Positions 1 to 13,391 are shown, counted from the first letter of the stretch. The stretch is 64,000 bases of DNA from Drosophila pseudoobscura (GCF_009870125.1 NC_046681.1:18799001-18863000), one strand, 5' to 3'. Program-made: numbers and translations. The notes: a model not told the origin generated them from the letters alone.

Positions 1-3000
1 CTGGATGGTGTGCATCGTGGTCGACGAGTGGTGGGGAACTGAAACGGTAGGAGAACCGAATAAGTTGGGCACATTGGGACTCGCTTGCGCTAGCGCAGTC
101 GTGTATGCCGACTCACTTATGATCGGTTTCACTTCCTGCTTGACTTGCGTCAGCACACCAGCCGGTATTTGCGGATGCGGATGCACGGGTGGTGGCGGCA
201 TCATAGCATCCGGGTGATTCATCTTCATGTGGCGCTTCAAATTGCCGCGCTCGACGAAAGCCTTGCTGCACAGAGTGCACGCGTGTGGTTTCTCGCCCGA
301 ATGGGAGCGCATGTGCGAGACCAAGTGACCTGCGAAACGGACAATGGAAGCGACATGAAGATCTGTGATCTGCGAGGATCTTGAATTTCGAAAACGGCTA
401 TTGGGCTCTCGTTTTATTCATTTTTCATTTTCTGTTTGTTTTTCTGTGTTACGATTACTGCAGCCGGGGGATCGCTTCCACAGAGCGGCCATGCGGCGGC
501 AACAGGGGAGATGCACGTGCCGCGTGCGACATTGGTACCGATCTCAACCCTTAGAACTGTGGAAACGACCCCCACCACTGGCCACTGCCTTGTTTTTTTT
601 CGTTTGTGAGGGAACTGTGGGAGGTAGGACACTGGGGACTAGGGCAGGGCCGTGGGTGTACGGCTGGGGCTGGGGACACTATGCTGACGCCACGTCTCGC
701 GTGCTCACACACATTGGGCGGCATAGGCGCACCACTCACCTTTGCAGATAAAGTTCTTGGGGCACTTCTCGCAGGAGAACGGACGCTCCATCTCCTGGCC
801 CTTGGTGTGGCTGCGCTGATGGAAGAGCAGGTTGCCCTTGAGGGGGAAGGACTTGCCGCATGTCTCGCAGGTGAAGGGTCGATCGCCGGTGTGACAGCGT
901 GACATGTGATTGATCAGATGCTCCTTGCGGGTGAACGGCTTGTTGCAAACGTTGCAGCAATGCGGATTGTCGCTTGAGTGCTGGCGCATATGGTTGTTGA
1001 GGTGCTCCTTCCGTGTGAACGTCTTCTGGCAGTACTCGCACTTGTGCGGCGAGTCGCCCGTATGCAGGCGCACATGATTCGTCAGGTGCTCCTTCCGTGT
1101 GAATGTCTTCTTGCAGTAGGAGCAACGGTGCGGCGAGTCGCCCGTGTGCTGACGCACATGGTTCGTTAGGTGCTCCTTGCGCGTGAACGTCTTGGTGCAG
1201 TATGTGCACTTGTGCGGCGATTCGCCTGTATGTTGCCGTACATGATTAACCATGTGATCTTTGCGCGTGAACGCTTTCGTGCAGTACGTGCACTTGAACG
1301 GTGTCTCACCCGTGTGCTGGCGTATGTGATTGACCAGATGCTCCTTGCGCGTGAACGTCTTCATGCAGTAGGAGCAGCGATGAGGCGACTCTCCCGTGTG
1401 CTGGCGCACGTGATTTAACAAATGCTCCTTGCGCGTAAACGTCTTGGAGCAGAAGTCGCACCGATGCGGCGTCTCGCCTGCTTGCGTGGCAAAAGTGTGA
1501 GGAGATATCAAGAAAATGTTTAGAGATTAGTAATCATTCATCATTAACCCTCAAGTCAGGGCGGAGGCAAGGCTGGTCATGGCACAGACGGGTGCATGGC
1601 AGTGCAGTACGATACACGTCACATCTCCTTGGCGATGGGGGAGAAGAATGCGTATATGTGTGTGTGTGTGGCTGTAGCATGTGGCATGTGGCATGACAAG
1701 ATACAATATTATAACTCTTATACATCCTGTAAATATGATCAAGGATATGTGGTGTAATCGGTAATCGGTTATCGAATCGGTTAATCGACTTCTCTTCTTT
1801 TCACCCCATCCCTAATTTGAGAGTTCGTTATCGCTGCTGCTCGTGCACCAATCGTGCGCCGTCGACTTCTGTGTGTTTGTTTGCGTGTCAAAGCGTATGG
1901 TGTTTATATTTTATTTTTGTTTACAGAGTTGAACCTTTAGCAGCTACATATGTATATATGGGGGGGATATCGGGAATCAAGGTTCTGGGAGCTAGCGTGT
2001 GGTGTGGTGTGGTTCGGTTCTTTGGTTTGTCTCTTTACCTGTATGCCAGAGTATGTGATTGGTGAAGTGCTCCTTGCGGCTAAAGCTCTTGCCACAGATC
2101 TCGCAACGGAACGGCGTCTCGTTGGTGTGCGATCGCATATGATTTGCTAGATGCTCCTTGCGCGTGTATTTCTTTCCGCATACATCGCACTGATGCGGTG
2201 TTTGACCTGTGGTTATTGGGGTAGCAGAATAGAAATGTATAGGGTATTGGGTTTGCTTCTTTTATCATCAAGCACTGTGCTGTTACACAAAAACTTCTTT
2301 CCTTCTTGTTTGTTCTCTTTTCTCTTATATATACCCCGGTTCCACTAGAGTTCCACATTCTGAAGCTGTATAATTTCCCATAAGCGAATGGATACTAGAG
2401 ACTAGAAAATCTGAATTCTTAGTTGCCATTTTTAGCAGCATTTAAAATACAAACAATTTTTTAGATTAATATAGATCGGAAGTTTCCAATATTTTGGGGG
2501 TACAAATACAACTAGTATCTGTAATGCGATTTCGGGAGGAATATTGTGATTCTTGAAAACAGAAAAATTATTGCCATTCACTCGTGAACGTGGGAATCTG
2601 CGAATGTGAATGTGCTTCTAATGGAACAGAGGTATAACGAGTATTCTTCTAAGGTTTCAATTCGTTAGATTTTGTATTACGTTTTTGAACTTTTTGCAAA
2701 TAAACATTTAATAATCATAGAAAAAAGTAAAATTTTGGTATACCCCCCTCCCGCCCCGCACCGCTACTACTAAATGTGTGGTGGTGTGTGAAACTGGCGC
2801 CGTGGCTTTCGTTGGGTTCGAACGAAGCGAACGGAGGCTCTGCTGGCGATTCGGGCATATGGACGTGGGCGTGGTGGTCTTTTGTGGATATGCAATATAT
2901 GTGTGGTGTGTGGATGTGTGGATGTCTGGATGTGTTGGCATGTGGTGTGGATGTGTGTGGGATGTGTGCCTGTCAGCTCTGTTTCTACTCTACTCTATCT

Positions 3001-5494
3001 TCAGGATGCTTTTGGTTTTTTTCGAACGTGAAGTTCTTTCTCTTTTCTTGAGTTGATATGTTTTGCGAAGAAAAGCCTCCTGAACTGTTACAGAGGCCCT
3101 ATATGTATGTACATATATGTATTTATAAAAGCTTTGTGTTCATGTGTGTCTGTGTGTGAGAAATTGTCTCCAATTGCGCGCGTGTGTGTGTATGTGTGGG
3201 TTTGTATGTGTGTACCAATGTCGCAGTTACACAGAGACGTTGGCAATCGACAAGCAGCAACAACGAACTTTATTCTTTTTTTTTATTAATTTACATTGGG
3301 CACCCTGTTTGACAGCAGAGACAGAGAGAGAGAGAGATCGTAGTTACACAGGCATCAATCAGGAGAACAGGAGAGGAACAGGAGATTCAATGGAGTGGAG
3401 GAATCAGTAAAGTGGAGAATCAATGGAGTGGAGAGTGGAGATCAGGAGTCGATTTCAATGGTGTAGAGTGGAATGTATTGGGAGTGCAGATCAGTGGAAT
3501 CAGTGGAGAGGAGTGGATCATAAAATAAAGATCGGTGTGTGGAATGCAGGATGGATTGCAGAAACAGAGCACAGGAATGTGGTTGTGTTCTTGGTTGTTG
3601 TTGTTGTTGTTGGTGTTTTGGGGATTGTGTGATGGAGATATGATTTGGTGGGGGTTTAAGGATAATGTTATGAGCGGTATGAGCGAGTGAGCGTGAGGTT
3701 TATATATATTTTGTTTGCAGGATAATATACGGATGATCCTGCTGCCCCTGGGACAGGGCACAGAGAACCGTCCGTACATCTAGCTGAAGCGTTAGTGAGT
3801 ACATTCAGTGGAGGACTGTGATAAGGAGGAGAGTAGGAAGCTGGGAGGCTGGGCTCAAAGGAAGACAAAGCACAAGCGATGGGAGATAGAGATATTAGAG
3901 AGAGAAAGAGTCTAAGGAGGACGACAGACGGAGGACGCACGATGAAGCTATTGATTGTTTAATATTTGAATTTTGACGGTGCATGTTGCAAGATTGGTAT
4001 TGGTTGGCTGGTTGATTGGTTGATATATTGATACATATATTGATAGATTGGTTCTTGGTTCTTGGTTGGTGTGATGTGGTGATGGCTGTTGTAGTTCTTG
4101 TACTCTATATAGATATATGGATTGGATATAATTTCGAACTGGATTTGACATTTGACTTGGCTCTGAACTCGATATTTTTGATATTCGATATTTGAATTGA
4201 ATTGATATTTTGATCGGTATGGTTTTTGTTGGTATTCGGTATTTGGTTTGGTTTGGTTTGGTATTTGGTATTTGGCTTGTTTTTTTATGGTATTTGGTAT
4301 TTGGTCTTTTTGGCGCTCGCCGCTCGCATTGTCCGCCCCCACCAATCAATCACACTCACCAGTGTGCCACATGTAGTGGTTAACATAGTGTTCCTTGCGC
4401 GTAAAGGACTTCTTACAAATATCGCAACGATGTGGCGTCTCACCCGTGTGTTTGCGCACATGGTTAACCATATGCTCCTTGCGCGTGAACGTCTTGGCGC
4501 AGTACTGGCAACGGAAGGGCGTTTCGCCCGTGTGCGAGCGAAAGTGATTGTCCAGATGCTCTTTGCGGGCAAAGGTCTTTTGGCAAATGGTGCAGGCGAA
4601 TGGCTTGTCCGTGGAATGACGTTTCATATGCCGCTCCAGACTGGTGTTGTTGGCAAACACATTGAAGCACACGATGCAGGTGAACATGGGGCCACCGATG
4701 TGGATCTTCCCATGGCGTGTCAGGTCCTGCGACGTGGTGAAACCCTGTCCGCACACCTGACACATGAACGGCTTGCGTTCGCTGTGGTAGCGACGGTGCA
4801 CGATCAGCTGATACCGAAACTGGAACATCTTGCCACAAATGTCGCACACATGGGTCCCCGTCGCAATGGGCGTCCCGTCTGGGGCCAGCGCCACGGTCGA
4901 CTGCCCGTCCACGCCATGAATGCCGCCCTCCATTTTAGGCATAAGCAACTCACCCGCCGTGGTTGTGGTGCCCCCGCTACCGCTGTTGCCGCTGCCACTG
5001 CTCGCCGTCGAACTGGTCGTGGTCACCGTAGCGCTGCCCTGCTGGCCGCCGGAGCTCGTCGCCACCGGCAGGCCGTTGCCTCCCGCCGCCGAGGCGGCCG
5101 CCGCTGCTGCTGCAGCAGCATTCGCTGATGCCATTACAGCCGCCACAGCGGCATTATTGGTGGATGCTGCAGCCGCTGCTGCCGCTGCACTCACGGCATG
5201 CGTCTGCGGTGGCAGGGGTGGTGGCGGCGGCAGTTGCCCGCCATGCGCCGCCGCCAGCTGATGATTGACCACATCGCCGTGGATCTTTCCAAAGACCTCG
5301 TGGTATGTAAACAGCTGGGAGATATCCTCAATGTTAACCTTGTACATTTCTATGCCGTGCGGCGGTTTGCCATCCTCTTTGTTCTCAGATTTAGGCAAGG
5401 GCGGCGGTCCGCCGAGGGTGATGGTGGTTCCACCAGTGGTCACGACCGGGGCTACAACTGATGGCACCGAGCTGGCAGCGCTCACGTGCTGCAT
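1..5494 (-). CDS. crol: crooked legs, multi-C2H2 zinc-finger transcription factor (C-terminus beyond the window)
   Basis: Nuclear DNA-binding protein; in flies crol is an ecdysone-induced regulator of leg and wing development. Coding exons on the minus strand are 5494-4360 ([15 protein letters not shown]), 2206-2039, 1477-740 and 329 to the left edge. Every junction is phase 1 (G|GT donors, CAG acceptors). Exon 1 encodes an Ala-rich, low-complexity N-terminus and fingers 1-6; exon 2 has fingers 7-8; exon 3 has fingers 9-17, the last being split; exon 4 completes finger 17, adds finger 18 and starts a Pro/His-rich tail. Eighteen fingers equals the long D. melanogaster isoform as I remember it. 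Fingers 4-15 nearly all carry the helix RKEH (RKDH in finger 11). The stop codon is not in the window. The introns (330-739, 1478-2038, 2207-4359) hold GT/CA-rich and simple sequence and no gene that I can see. Confidence 0.95.
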
Positions 5495-5909
5495 GCTTGT
5501 CCGGGACTCCGATGTTGAAAATCCTTCTCTTTGCTCCTCCTCCGTGTGGTATATTTTGTATTAAACAGTGTGTTCTTATAGTTGTGGATGGGACGGTGCT
5601 ACTGGTTCTTGAATCTTTCTTGAATTGAGTTCTGTTGTTGTTGTTGTTGCTGTTGCACCTGCTGCTGCTTCTGCTGTGTGCCGCCTACATATTGTTGTTG
5701 CTGCTGTCGACTGCTTTCACTGAGCGTGGCTACAACAAACGAAAAAGGCAAGTGGAAGTGGAGGTGTCACTTAATCGAGCTGTTGCCGAGAGCTGGCTGG
5801 CTGGGGGAATTGGTGGGGCAATTACCATGTGGTTGATGTTGTTCTTGTTGTTTGTTGATGATCTTCTTCAGTTGCTGCCACGGACAATGTTTAAAAGTCT
5901 ATCGTTCAC
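5495..5909 (-). other. crol: probable crol 5'UTR exon
   Basis: Directly upstream of the crol ATG. On the minus strand a good acceptor (CACTTTCAG, then GTGAACG) places the exon start at 5909, and no intron is needed between there and the ATG. The stretch is rich in CAA/CAG-type repeats around 5630-5720. The first exon and promoter are not identified; minus-strand donor-like sites near 9650 (GTAAGTGAGG) and 11480 (GTGAGTGG) are candidates for upstream UTR exons only. Confidence 0.5.
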
Positions 5910-7140
5910 CTGAAAGTGCAGGAAATATATAGAAATTAAATCGGTTGAAATGAATGGGAAGAAGGAAGGTCCAAAGGTAAGATTTAATGGTAATTCTTAT
6001 TGTTTGTCACTTTTTTTTTTTGTTTAACAAGGAAGCTTTCTTCATTGTTGTATTCCAGTATCTACTGCACCCATGGGGATCGCTGGAAACGGGACTGCTT
6101 GGGCCAAGGCCTTGGCCTTCCAGGACACACTGCTTGCTAAGCAGTACAGTACATCCTCTCCCCTTGCCCAATGATGCTGTTGCTGCTGTAAGTTTAACAG
6201 TGCCTTAACAGTGTTCTCTTATCATTCTAACAGTGTCGCTAAGTAAACACTTTCTGTTATTGTTGTTGGCCCTAACGGGACAAAACAAATTTCTGCAAAG
6301 ATGAGCAGCAGCAGCAGCATGGAAGAGCAAGCGAGCGAGCGAGCATTAACCCTTGAATGGAACACAAACTTCAACACAAATACAAATCCCGAGAAGTGGA
6401 TGTGAAAATGTTGTAAGAATGGGTTTGTTTTGTGTGTGGGTGGGCGGGTGAGTGGTTGGGTGTCCGTGTGAGTTATGCAAGTACAGTTGAGCTGTAAACG
6501 CACACAATCAGAGAAACAATCGTCATACAAATATACACACAATACATACATATATGTATGGATATGTTTTCCTGAACCCAGGACTAATTTATGTAAAAAG
6601 ATGTTGGGCATTTTATTGATTTTGCTGCTGGGCATTAAAAGTGATATAAATTGCCCATTAGCGAACCGCAACCCGCACACTCTTCCCCCCACCGCTACAC
6701 AAATACTCTGTCACTCCCCCTCACACACACACAGCACCCATACTCCCCCTCACACACACACATTCATATGTATTCCCTCTCAGCTGGATCTAGACCACTA
6801 TGTTTTGCTCCAGGACAGCGGAAGAGAAGGGCGCAGGAGCAGGAGCAGGCAGGCAGCAGCAGGGGAAGTAGCAGTACAGGCGGCAGGCGGCAGAGGAGCA
6901 GGACGCAGCAGCAGAAGAAATAACTTTATATAAATTGTAAATGGCAAAAAGCAGCAAAACCGAATGACACAAGGGACACAAAAAAGGGAGTGGAGCAGGG
7001 CTTCAGCAGGGCTCCAGCAGAGCTGGGGCTCGAGCTGAATGCCTCGCCTTAGCTTTTGGGGCTGGGGGCATGGATTCAGGATTTAGATATCCAATCAGAG
7101 TATGCAAGCATTTGATAGACATTTTTGGAGAGAGAGAGAG

Positions 7141-7178
<38 letters not shown>

Positions 7179-8240
7179 AATTTAAACAGATAGGTGGGGA
7201 GAGAGAGAATGCGAAGGTCTACGAAAGTAATGTAGGAGTGGAAGTCATGTGTGAAGTGAAGAACGAAGGGCCGAGAGGGCGACTCAATAGGCTCAGCTTA
7301 TAGGAATAAGGAGAGAGGGGATCCGAAGGGCCCCAGCTTATGTGGGAGTGTGTAGAGGTGGACAGTCAAAGGGCTGAGAGTCATGTGGGCCAGTCGAGGG
7401 GGTGATGTAAATATCAAGAAGTACAAATCGATTAAAGACAACGCTTCGAAGTGTTAGTGCGTGCGTGTGTGTGTGCAAGAAAAAGTGAGCTGCGAATTAA
7501 AGATGGTCAGGAAGAGAATAAGAGAGAATGGGTGGAGAGGGGGGGACGGGGGAAAAAGCAAACAGAAGAGAGAGCGCTCGCGCATGAGCGGGGAACGGGG
7601 GCTGTTTGCATAGGTCCTGGTTGTCCCTTTTTTTGCTAAGCGCTTTACAGTTACAGCTTATGGGCTGCTTAGCCAGCAGGCGGGAGAGTGGAGACTGGGA
7701 GATGGTGGCCCCTCCCGAAGCTATTACTGCGCTCCTCTTTCTCTCTCTCTTTCTCCTCTCTCTCTTTCACTGTTTGATTGTTTTTTTGGAGCAAATAATT
7801 CAGCAAACACAATTCAGAGCTGAAAGGGAGAGGGTGGGGCGGGAACGAACTAATCTTGAGAGGCGGGAACGAACCAGGCTGCAGAGACCGAGAGACAGAG
7901 AGAGAGAAAGAGAAGAAGAAAACGCTGGGTGGAGAGAAGGACACTGAAAAGGGCGCCACTTTTAACTGTGGTGAGGTAGGAATGTTTGTGTGTGTGTGTG
8001 TTACACACATGCATAAGTAACGTACACATGTATGCAAGATATTTCCCGGGTCAGCCCCCAACAAAAAGAAAAGGTGGGTGGGGGGGAGGTATTCGGGCGG
8101 ACTTGTAAAATTCTGATGAAGCCAGGCACAACAAGATAAATGGCTCAATGTAACAGTAACGACACAGGGTGTCATCGTATCAAGTAACTGTAATGCAAGT
8201 CGCGTTATAAAACGAAATAATAAGTTTACTGCTATACTTG
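5910..8240. other. non-coding upstream or intronic DNA of crol
   Basis: No coding region recognised. It contains a CA-rich tract near 6719-6760, GA and CA microsatellites around 7130-7175, GA/CT-rich low complexity around 7540-7920 and a GT tract near 7985-8000. The short open frames here are low-complexity and look like chance. Confidence 0.6.
7147..7175. repeat. (CA)n microsatellite
   Basis: About 14 perfect CA dinucleotides, directly preceded by a GA run at about 7130-7142. Confidence 0.95.
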
Positions 8241-8538
8241 CAAAGTGGCGCACAAAAGTCTACATACAAAATATGTATTATTTTAAAAAATAATATAGCG
8301 CGGAATCTTTGTATCTTCAATCCATGCTTGTTAGGACTTTCATAAGAACAAAGAAAGGTCTCTTTACTGACTTTGCAGAACTTAAATTTATGAAGAATTT
8401 GTTTCGGGGCGTTACAGAAGAGCCTTATTATCTATAAGAATCACAACGTCGTGATTTTTATTATTAAAATAATACAATAGATATTATTTAGACGGCGTTC
8501 TGCTTCGAACAGAGCTTTTGTAGACTTTTTTCGCCACT
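8241..8538. mobile_element. decayed non-autonomous Tc1/mariner-like MITE
   Basis: Imperfect terminal inverted repeats bound a roughly 300 bp AT-rich stretch with no coding capacity. The left end (from 8241) reads AGTGGCGCACAAAAGTCTAC. The right end (8519-8538), read on the other strand, is CAGTGGCGAAAAAAGTCTAC. The ends match over about 20 bases with one gap. The right end abuts a TA, as expected for a Tc1-type target-site duplication; the left TA is not cleanly preserved. The CAGTG start is typical of Tc1-like ends. The family was not identified. Confidence 0.55.
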
Positions 8539-11500
8539 GTATGTAGTTGCATTACGTATGTATATTATTTTGATTACATATTAAACAGGTTCCAGGTTAG
8601 ATTGTGCTCATAATACGGAAAAATCTCACTTTGCCGACTGGGCAGCTAAACTGTATTTCGCGGTACCCGCAAAAGTCTACGTCATCTTGCCAAATCGTTT
8701 AGCCTTCCCTTAAAGGGCATCCCGCTTTTATCTTTCATTCCGAATCTCAATCATTCTCAAAGACTACAACTGCAACAAAAAACACATTTACCGAGGTTCA
8801 AAGTTTCTATGGTGTCCAATACTTTTTATCCGCTCAGTTCAATCGACTTTATAATCAGTTTGTGTACGCTATTATTTCTACGAAGCAACACGAACATAAT
8901 ATCTACAATAACTCGATTGCAAAAAATAAACAATAAAGCCGCAGATAGCGGACATGAGACCCGCGGGATAGTTTAAACAAATATCTGGACCGGCTTTATC
9001 AAAAGACAACACAAAGTCGAGGTGTTATCTTAGAATGTAAGGCAATTTAGAATGTAATTTAGAAATTACAACAAATATTTAAATTACGATAACTATTTAA
9101 AGACTGATTCAGGTGTTAATGTTGAGTAACCAGAAAATATCATAGCAGCAGCAATTATTAATGAACATAGAAATTTAGGAAGTTTTAACACTTATGCACA
9201 TCACGGTTACCAGATGAAGAATTCAGAACTCAATAAAAGCATTCATTACAAAATCGCCAAAATGATTTGATTCCCCTCTCTCTCACACTGCCTTCTTATC
9301 CATCAGGTCTCTCTCTTCAACCTTCTAGTTAGTTACACTCTAGTCTAGTGGGATACAAAAAGGAGCCAACCAGAAAAAACAACGCCAAGTGTGGCCACCG
9401 TGATTTACATACAGATGTATGTATGTCTGCATGTGTTTATCATCTCATGTCCAAAATATGCATATGCACATATTGGATTGTACCATTGAATTCTACTGTA
9501 TATGAACTGATGGTTGTCCTAAAACTATGTACATATGTAAATTCCTAGCGAAAAACATTGACCAAATAAAATAGAGTAAAATTATATAATGGCCACCCTG
9601 TATATATTAGATGATGGATTGTAGAAATAGCCAAACCCTCCTCACTTACCGTTCATTTAGGTAGGGAGTTCCTCTTGTTGGCCTAAATATTGCGGGGCTC
9701 TCCAGGAGCGGACTTAAAAAATATATTTATACATATACTCCTTTTTTTGGGGGTGTGAGGACACCACCTGCAACAAGAAGAAATGGAGACATCGAAATAA
9801 CAATAACGGTAATAATAACAACCAAAGAGAGCAACAGTTTGTTGCTGGTGTTTATGTTTGCGCGATATGTACAAACGGCCCGCGGTACAGTTTTCCCCCT
9901 TTGCCGATGGCCTGACGGAACGGGACGGGGCGATAGAACCAGTGGATGCAGATGCGGGCGTGGAAGCGGGCACGGACGCGGGGCAAAAGCAAATCAAGCG
10001 AAAATTTATTTGCAGCCAATATATGCAAAAGCCACACACGCACACACACACACGCGCGCGAAAGCTGCGCCGAGTCTGCGTCACAATGCTGCTGGCAGAG
10101 GCAGAGCAAAACGAGGAAAGAAGACCAAACTATTCCAACTCCTTCCAATTGGAAAGGGTGCGGTGGGGGGATGTCATGCAAAATTTTAAATTTTCGAGCA
10201 GCATACTACATCCAGGGGTGCGAGTAGGCCCCTCGATTGGATCAGAGATGTGGTGCTAACAAATCAAATTAATTGTATCTATATCTAGAAGAGGCCTGTA
10301 TGTGCGTGCATCATTCCGTCTTCTAGATTCTAGATGGGGGAGCTCTCCTCTCATCTCTCGCTCTCCCTCTTCATTCCGCTTTTGGCTGCCAGCAGAAGAC
10401 GAAAGAGAAAAAAGTTGTATCTTTCTTGCTTTCCCACTCTGCGGCGGCCCCCGCCCCTCTCTCTCTCTCTCTCTCTCGCTCTCTCTCCACAACCAGCCTT
10501 CTGCTTTTCGTGCACTTTTGTATGGGTTTTGCTTTATTTTGTTGTTCTCGTTTTTCCCCTCTCTCTCGCTCTCGCTCACGCTGACACTATGCCGCTCTCG
10601 TGCACTCACACACACAGACTTACGCTCACGCTCTTTTTGCCTTACATTGTCTCTCATTATTCATTGAACGACAACGACGAAGTTCCTCCCCTGCCACGCT
10701 CCCCTGCTGCTCTAAGGTCCATCCACCGCGCGCCCAACGTTTTGCACGAACGACGCTACGTACAATTCCCAGCCGCCTAAAGCGGAAAACCAATAAAAAC
10801 GAATTGAATCGCAAAGCGTAAGTACAAAATAAAGCGAAACGAGACAAAAAATGAAAGCTGAGAGAGCGGATGAACGGGAAAGAGGCGGACAGGGAGAGAG
10901 AGCAAGCACAGCACAGCACAGAGCACAAAAGAGCGAGAGGAATGAAGCGAGTACAGGCGGCACGGCGCGTCGCATACAAGTTTTTAGCCTTTTGGCTCAC
11001 ATTCTATATAGCCCCCGAGATCCGAAACTCGAGTTATAGTTATAATTATTGCTGCTGCTGCTGCCGCCTGGTGGCTGCCGTCTTTTTCTTTATTTTTAAT
11101 TCTCAAATTTTGAGCGAATGAGAGAGTATGCGAGAGGACTGAACGATCGCGACTAAGGCACATTTTCATTACAGCCAATTAGTGTGCATTTCATAATTGT
11201 TTAACAAAATACAAATAAGAAAAATCAGAGTAAGAGAGAGAAAAATGACCAGAAGTGGAAAGTCCAATTCGACAAAATTACGGTTCTAATAGGAGGGGAG
11301 GGCCGCATCAACCATATGGCAGATGAAAAAAAAGGGGCAGAAATCTGGAAGTAAAAACTATGTTTACACCGGAGCAGAGCTGGTGCCCTCACTCTCTGCA
11401 TTGCACTTTTTCCCATCTTTCTAGTAATATTAATAAATTTTTGAAAAATGCAACCCTGCGTCTCTCCCTGCCCTGCCACTCACCGACAGGCAAACAAGAA

Positions 11501-12690
11501 TGACACGATGATGACGTTAATGGGAACTCTGTGGATGTATGTGCACACACACACCAATAAAGATTAGACGCGCTCACATATCTCACACTACTCACTCATA
11601 CACTCACACACACAGGCACATTGTAAAGTCGACCGCAAAGTCATTTGATTAATAACTTTTGGTATTCTTTTTTTGAGTACGAATTTCACAAATAAACACA
11701 ATTGTTTCGGCACCTTCGCCCCCGCCCGTCAATCCGGAATTTAGTTGCAGTTTTTACATACATACACATGTATATTCTCTTAAGTATGTTCTTATGACGC
11801 CAGTATAACGAAAATTACTTGATTGCACTGGTGTTGGTGGTGGCTGGCAGGCACTCTCACGTATACATCTACATACATCTGTCCGTATGTATGCGTGCGT
11901 GTGTGTGCAACAGTAGTAGAAAAATCAGAATCGAAAAACGCCGCGCGCGGGTGAGAGAGGCGGTGGTTTCGGCGGTTGAAAAATGAATGAGACGCGGAGG
12001 CAGCAGAAGGCAGGCAAGCAAGCAGGCAAAAGCGAACGATGTAAAAGTTCTTCGTGCGGCGGGTTCGGAAAGCAGCCGAAAGCACACACACAAGTTAACC
12101 TAGGCAGTGCTGGTTACTTGGCTTTAGCCAAGCCAGAATATTTTTTGCAAATTTGATTTTTCTTTAATGTTTTTAAGCTGCAAATTATCGTATTCCAATC
12201 GAATTTAAGTCGAAGTCCAAGTCTTTTATTTAAACTGCAAGACAGCGATAGCATTAGACGACTATAACTAATTGGGATCTTTGCATGATTTTATATAGAA
12301 AATAATAAAAAGTTGGCTTTTTTTAGATTTTTATTCTGAATCTAGCTATTTTAAGTCTGCTGTTGTCACCTCTGTTAAGAGGTGTGGAGGCAACGAGAGA
12401 GCGAGAGATGGTGAACGAGAGATACAGATACAATGCGTGCGTGTGTGTGTGTGAACGCGATTGCGTTGTTCTTATTAACCGACTCGCTGGCTAACCGCCC
12501 CCCCCCCCCGCCCATGCCTTTTTGGGGCCCGAAACATAAAAAGGCGGCAAAATTATTAAACACAAATATGGCAGAACAACAAGGAATCCAGCCAGAGTGC
12601 AATTTGAATTCTGTGTGAGTCTCCGTTTGAGATGATTGTACGTACCCGGCGGTTTTTATATTTTAATCCAAGCTACCACTCCTTTTTTTG
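8539..12690. other. non-coding region with possible transposon debris
   Basis: At 8669-8680 the string GCAAAAGTCTAC matches the inner part of the MITE inverted repeat, so 8640-9000 may hold a second decayed element. The rest is AT-rich or microsatellite-rich sequence: CT run at 10457-10477, CA/GT tracts near 10035-10050 and 11880-11910, C-run near 12500. No convincing gene. Splice-donor-like sites on the minus strand near 9650 and 11480 could serve upstream crol exons. Confidence 0.5.
10457..10477. repeat. (CT)n tract
   Basis: Uninterrupted CT run inside a longer pyrimidine-rich stretch on the plus strand (GA on the minus strand). Such tracts can bind GAGA factor, but nothing else here shows function. 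Confidence 0.85.
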
Positions 12691-13313
12691 TTGCAGCGTC
12701 CCTCGTTCCACGACGCACGGAGGCAGCTAGCTCCAGACGCTTGCTACAAAGTTGTTTAATTACTGCCGCGATTTACTTTGGGTATTACTGAACCCTAACA
12801 ACACTATTACACAGCCCGCAAGGTAGTTTGGTTTGTTAATTAGTCCGGTTCTTTTTTATTTCTTGAACATTTAACACGGATCTCCAATTGTAGTTGTAGT
12901 GCAAGAGGAAGAGAGCAAGAGAAGTGAGGAGAGCGTGTGTTGTAGCCCTAGTACAGTGCAACCATTTTCCAAAAGGTTGGCAGCGTCGCGCTTAACTCAT
13001 GGGACTGGCAACGATAGCATGGATATCCGATATCTTTGGACTTCGGTATTTTTCGTTGCAGTAAAATCAAGATCGTCATCGATGTTATCGATGGTTGAAA
13101 ATTCGACTGAACCTGCCCACGCGATAGTATCGCGCGAAAAAATTTAACAAGTATTTTTAATACTTTTCGGTATTTTTTGAGGTCAAAATTGAACCGAGGG
13201 TATATTTTGTCAAGTGTGGGCATGGCTAAGTATTCTATTTAGCTATTAATATTCCACGGAAGATCAAAAACGAGAAATATGTATGTAACTTAAATTCTTC
13301 AGTATATTCACGG

Positions 13314-13391
13314 TATATTTTTAAAATGAGATGGTATATTTTGGTATATTTCTGAGGCTATACCATATGGCCAAGACAAGGGGTCACACTG
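13314..13391 (+). promoter_or_regulatory. GGTATATTT repeats and Motif 1 promoter, copy 1
   Basis: Repeated GGTATATTT-type words (13314-13352) run into GGTCACACTG at 13382-13391, which matches Drosophila core-promoter Motif 1 (YGGTCACACTR). Motif 1 normally sits at or near the start site of broadly expressed genes. The next ATG is at 13411, so a very short 5'UTR is implied. Two ATCGATG-containing DRE-like words lie at about 13075-13095. The same block recurs at 17866-17943 in copy 2. Confidence 0.6.

Noticed and set aside
12899-13147. 82-codon plus-strand frame at the start of each tandem copy
   Set aside because: No family features. It ends before the Motif 1 promoter and overlaps another antisense frame of similar length; probably promoter DNA.
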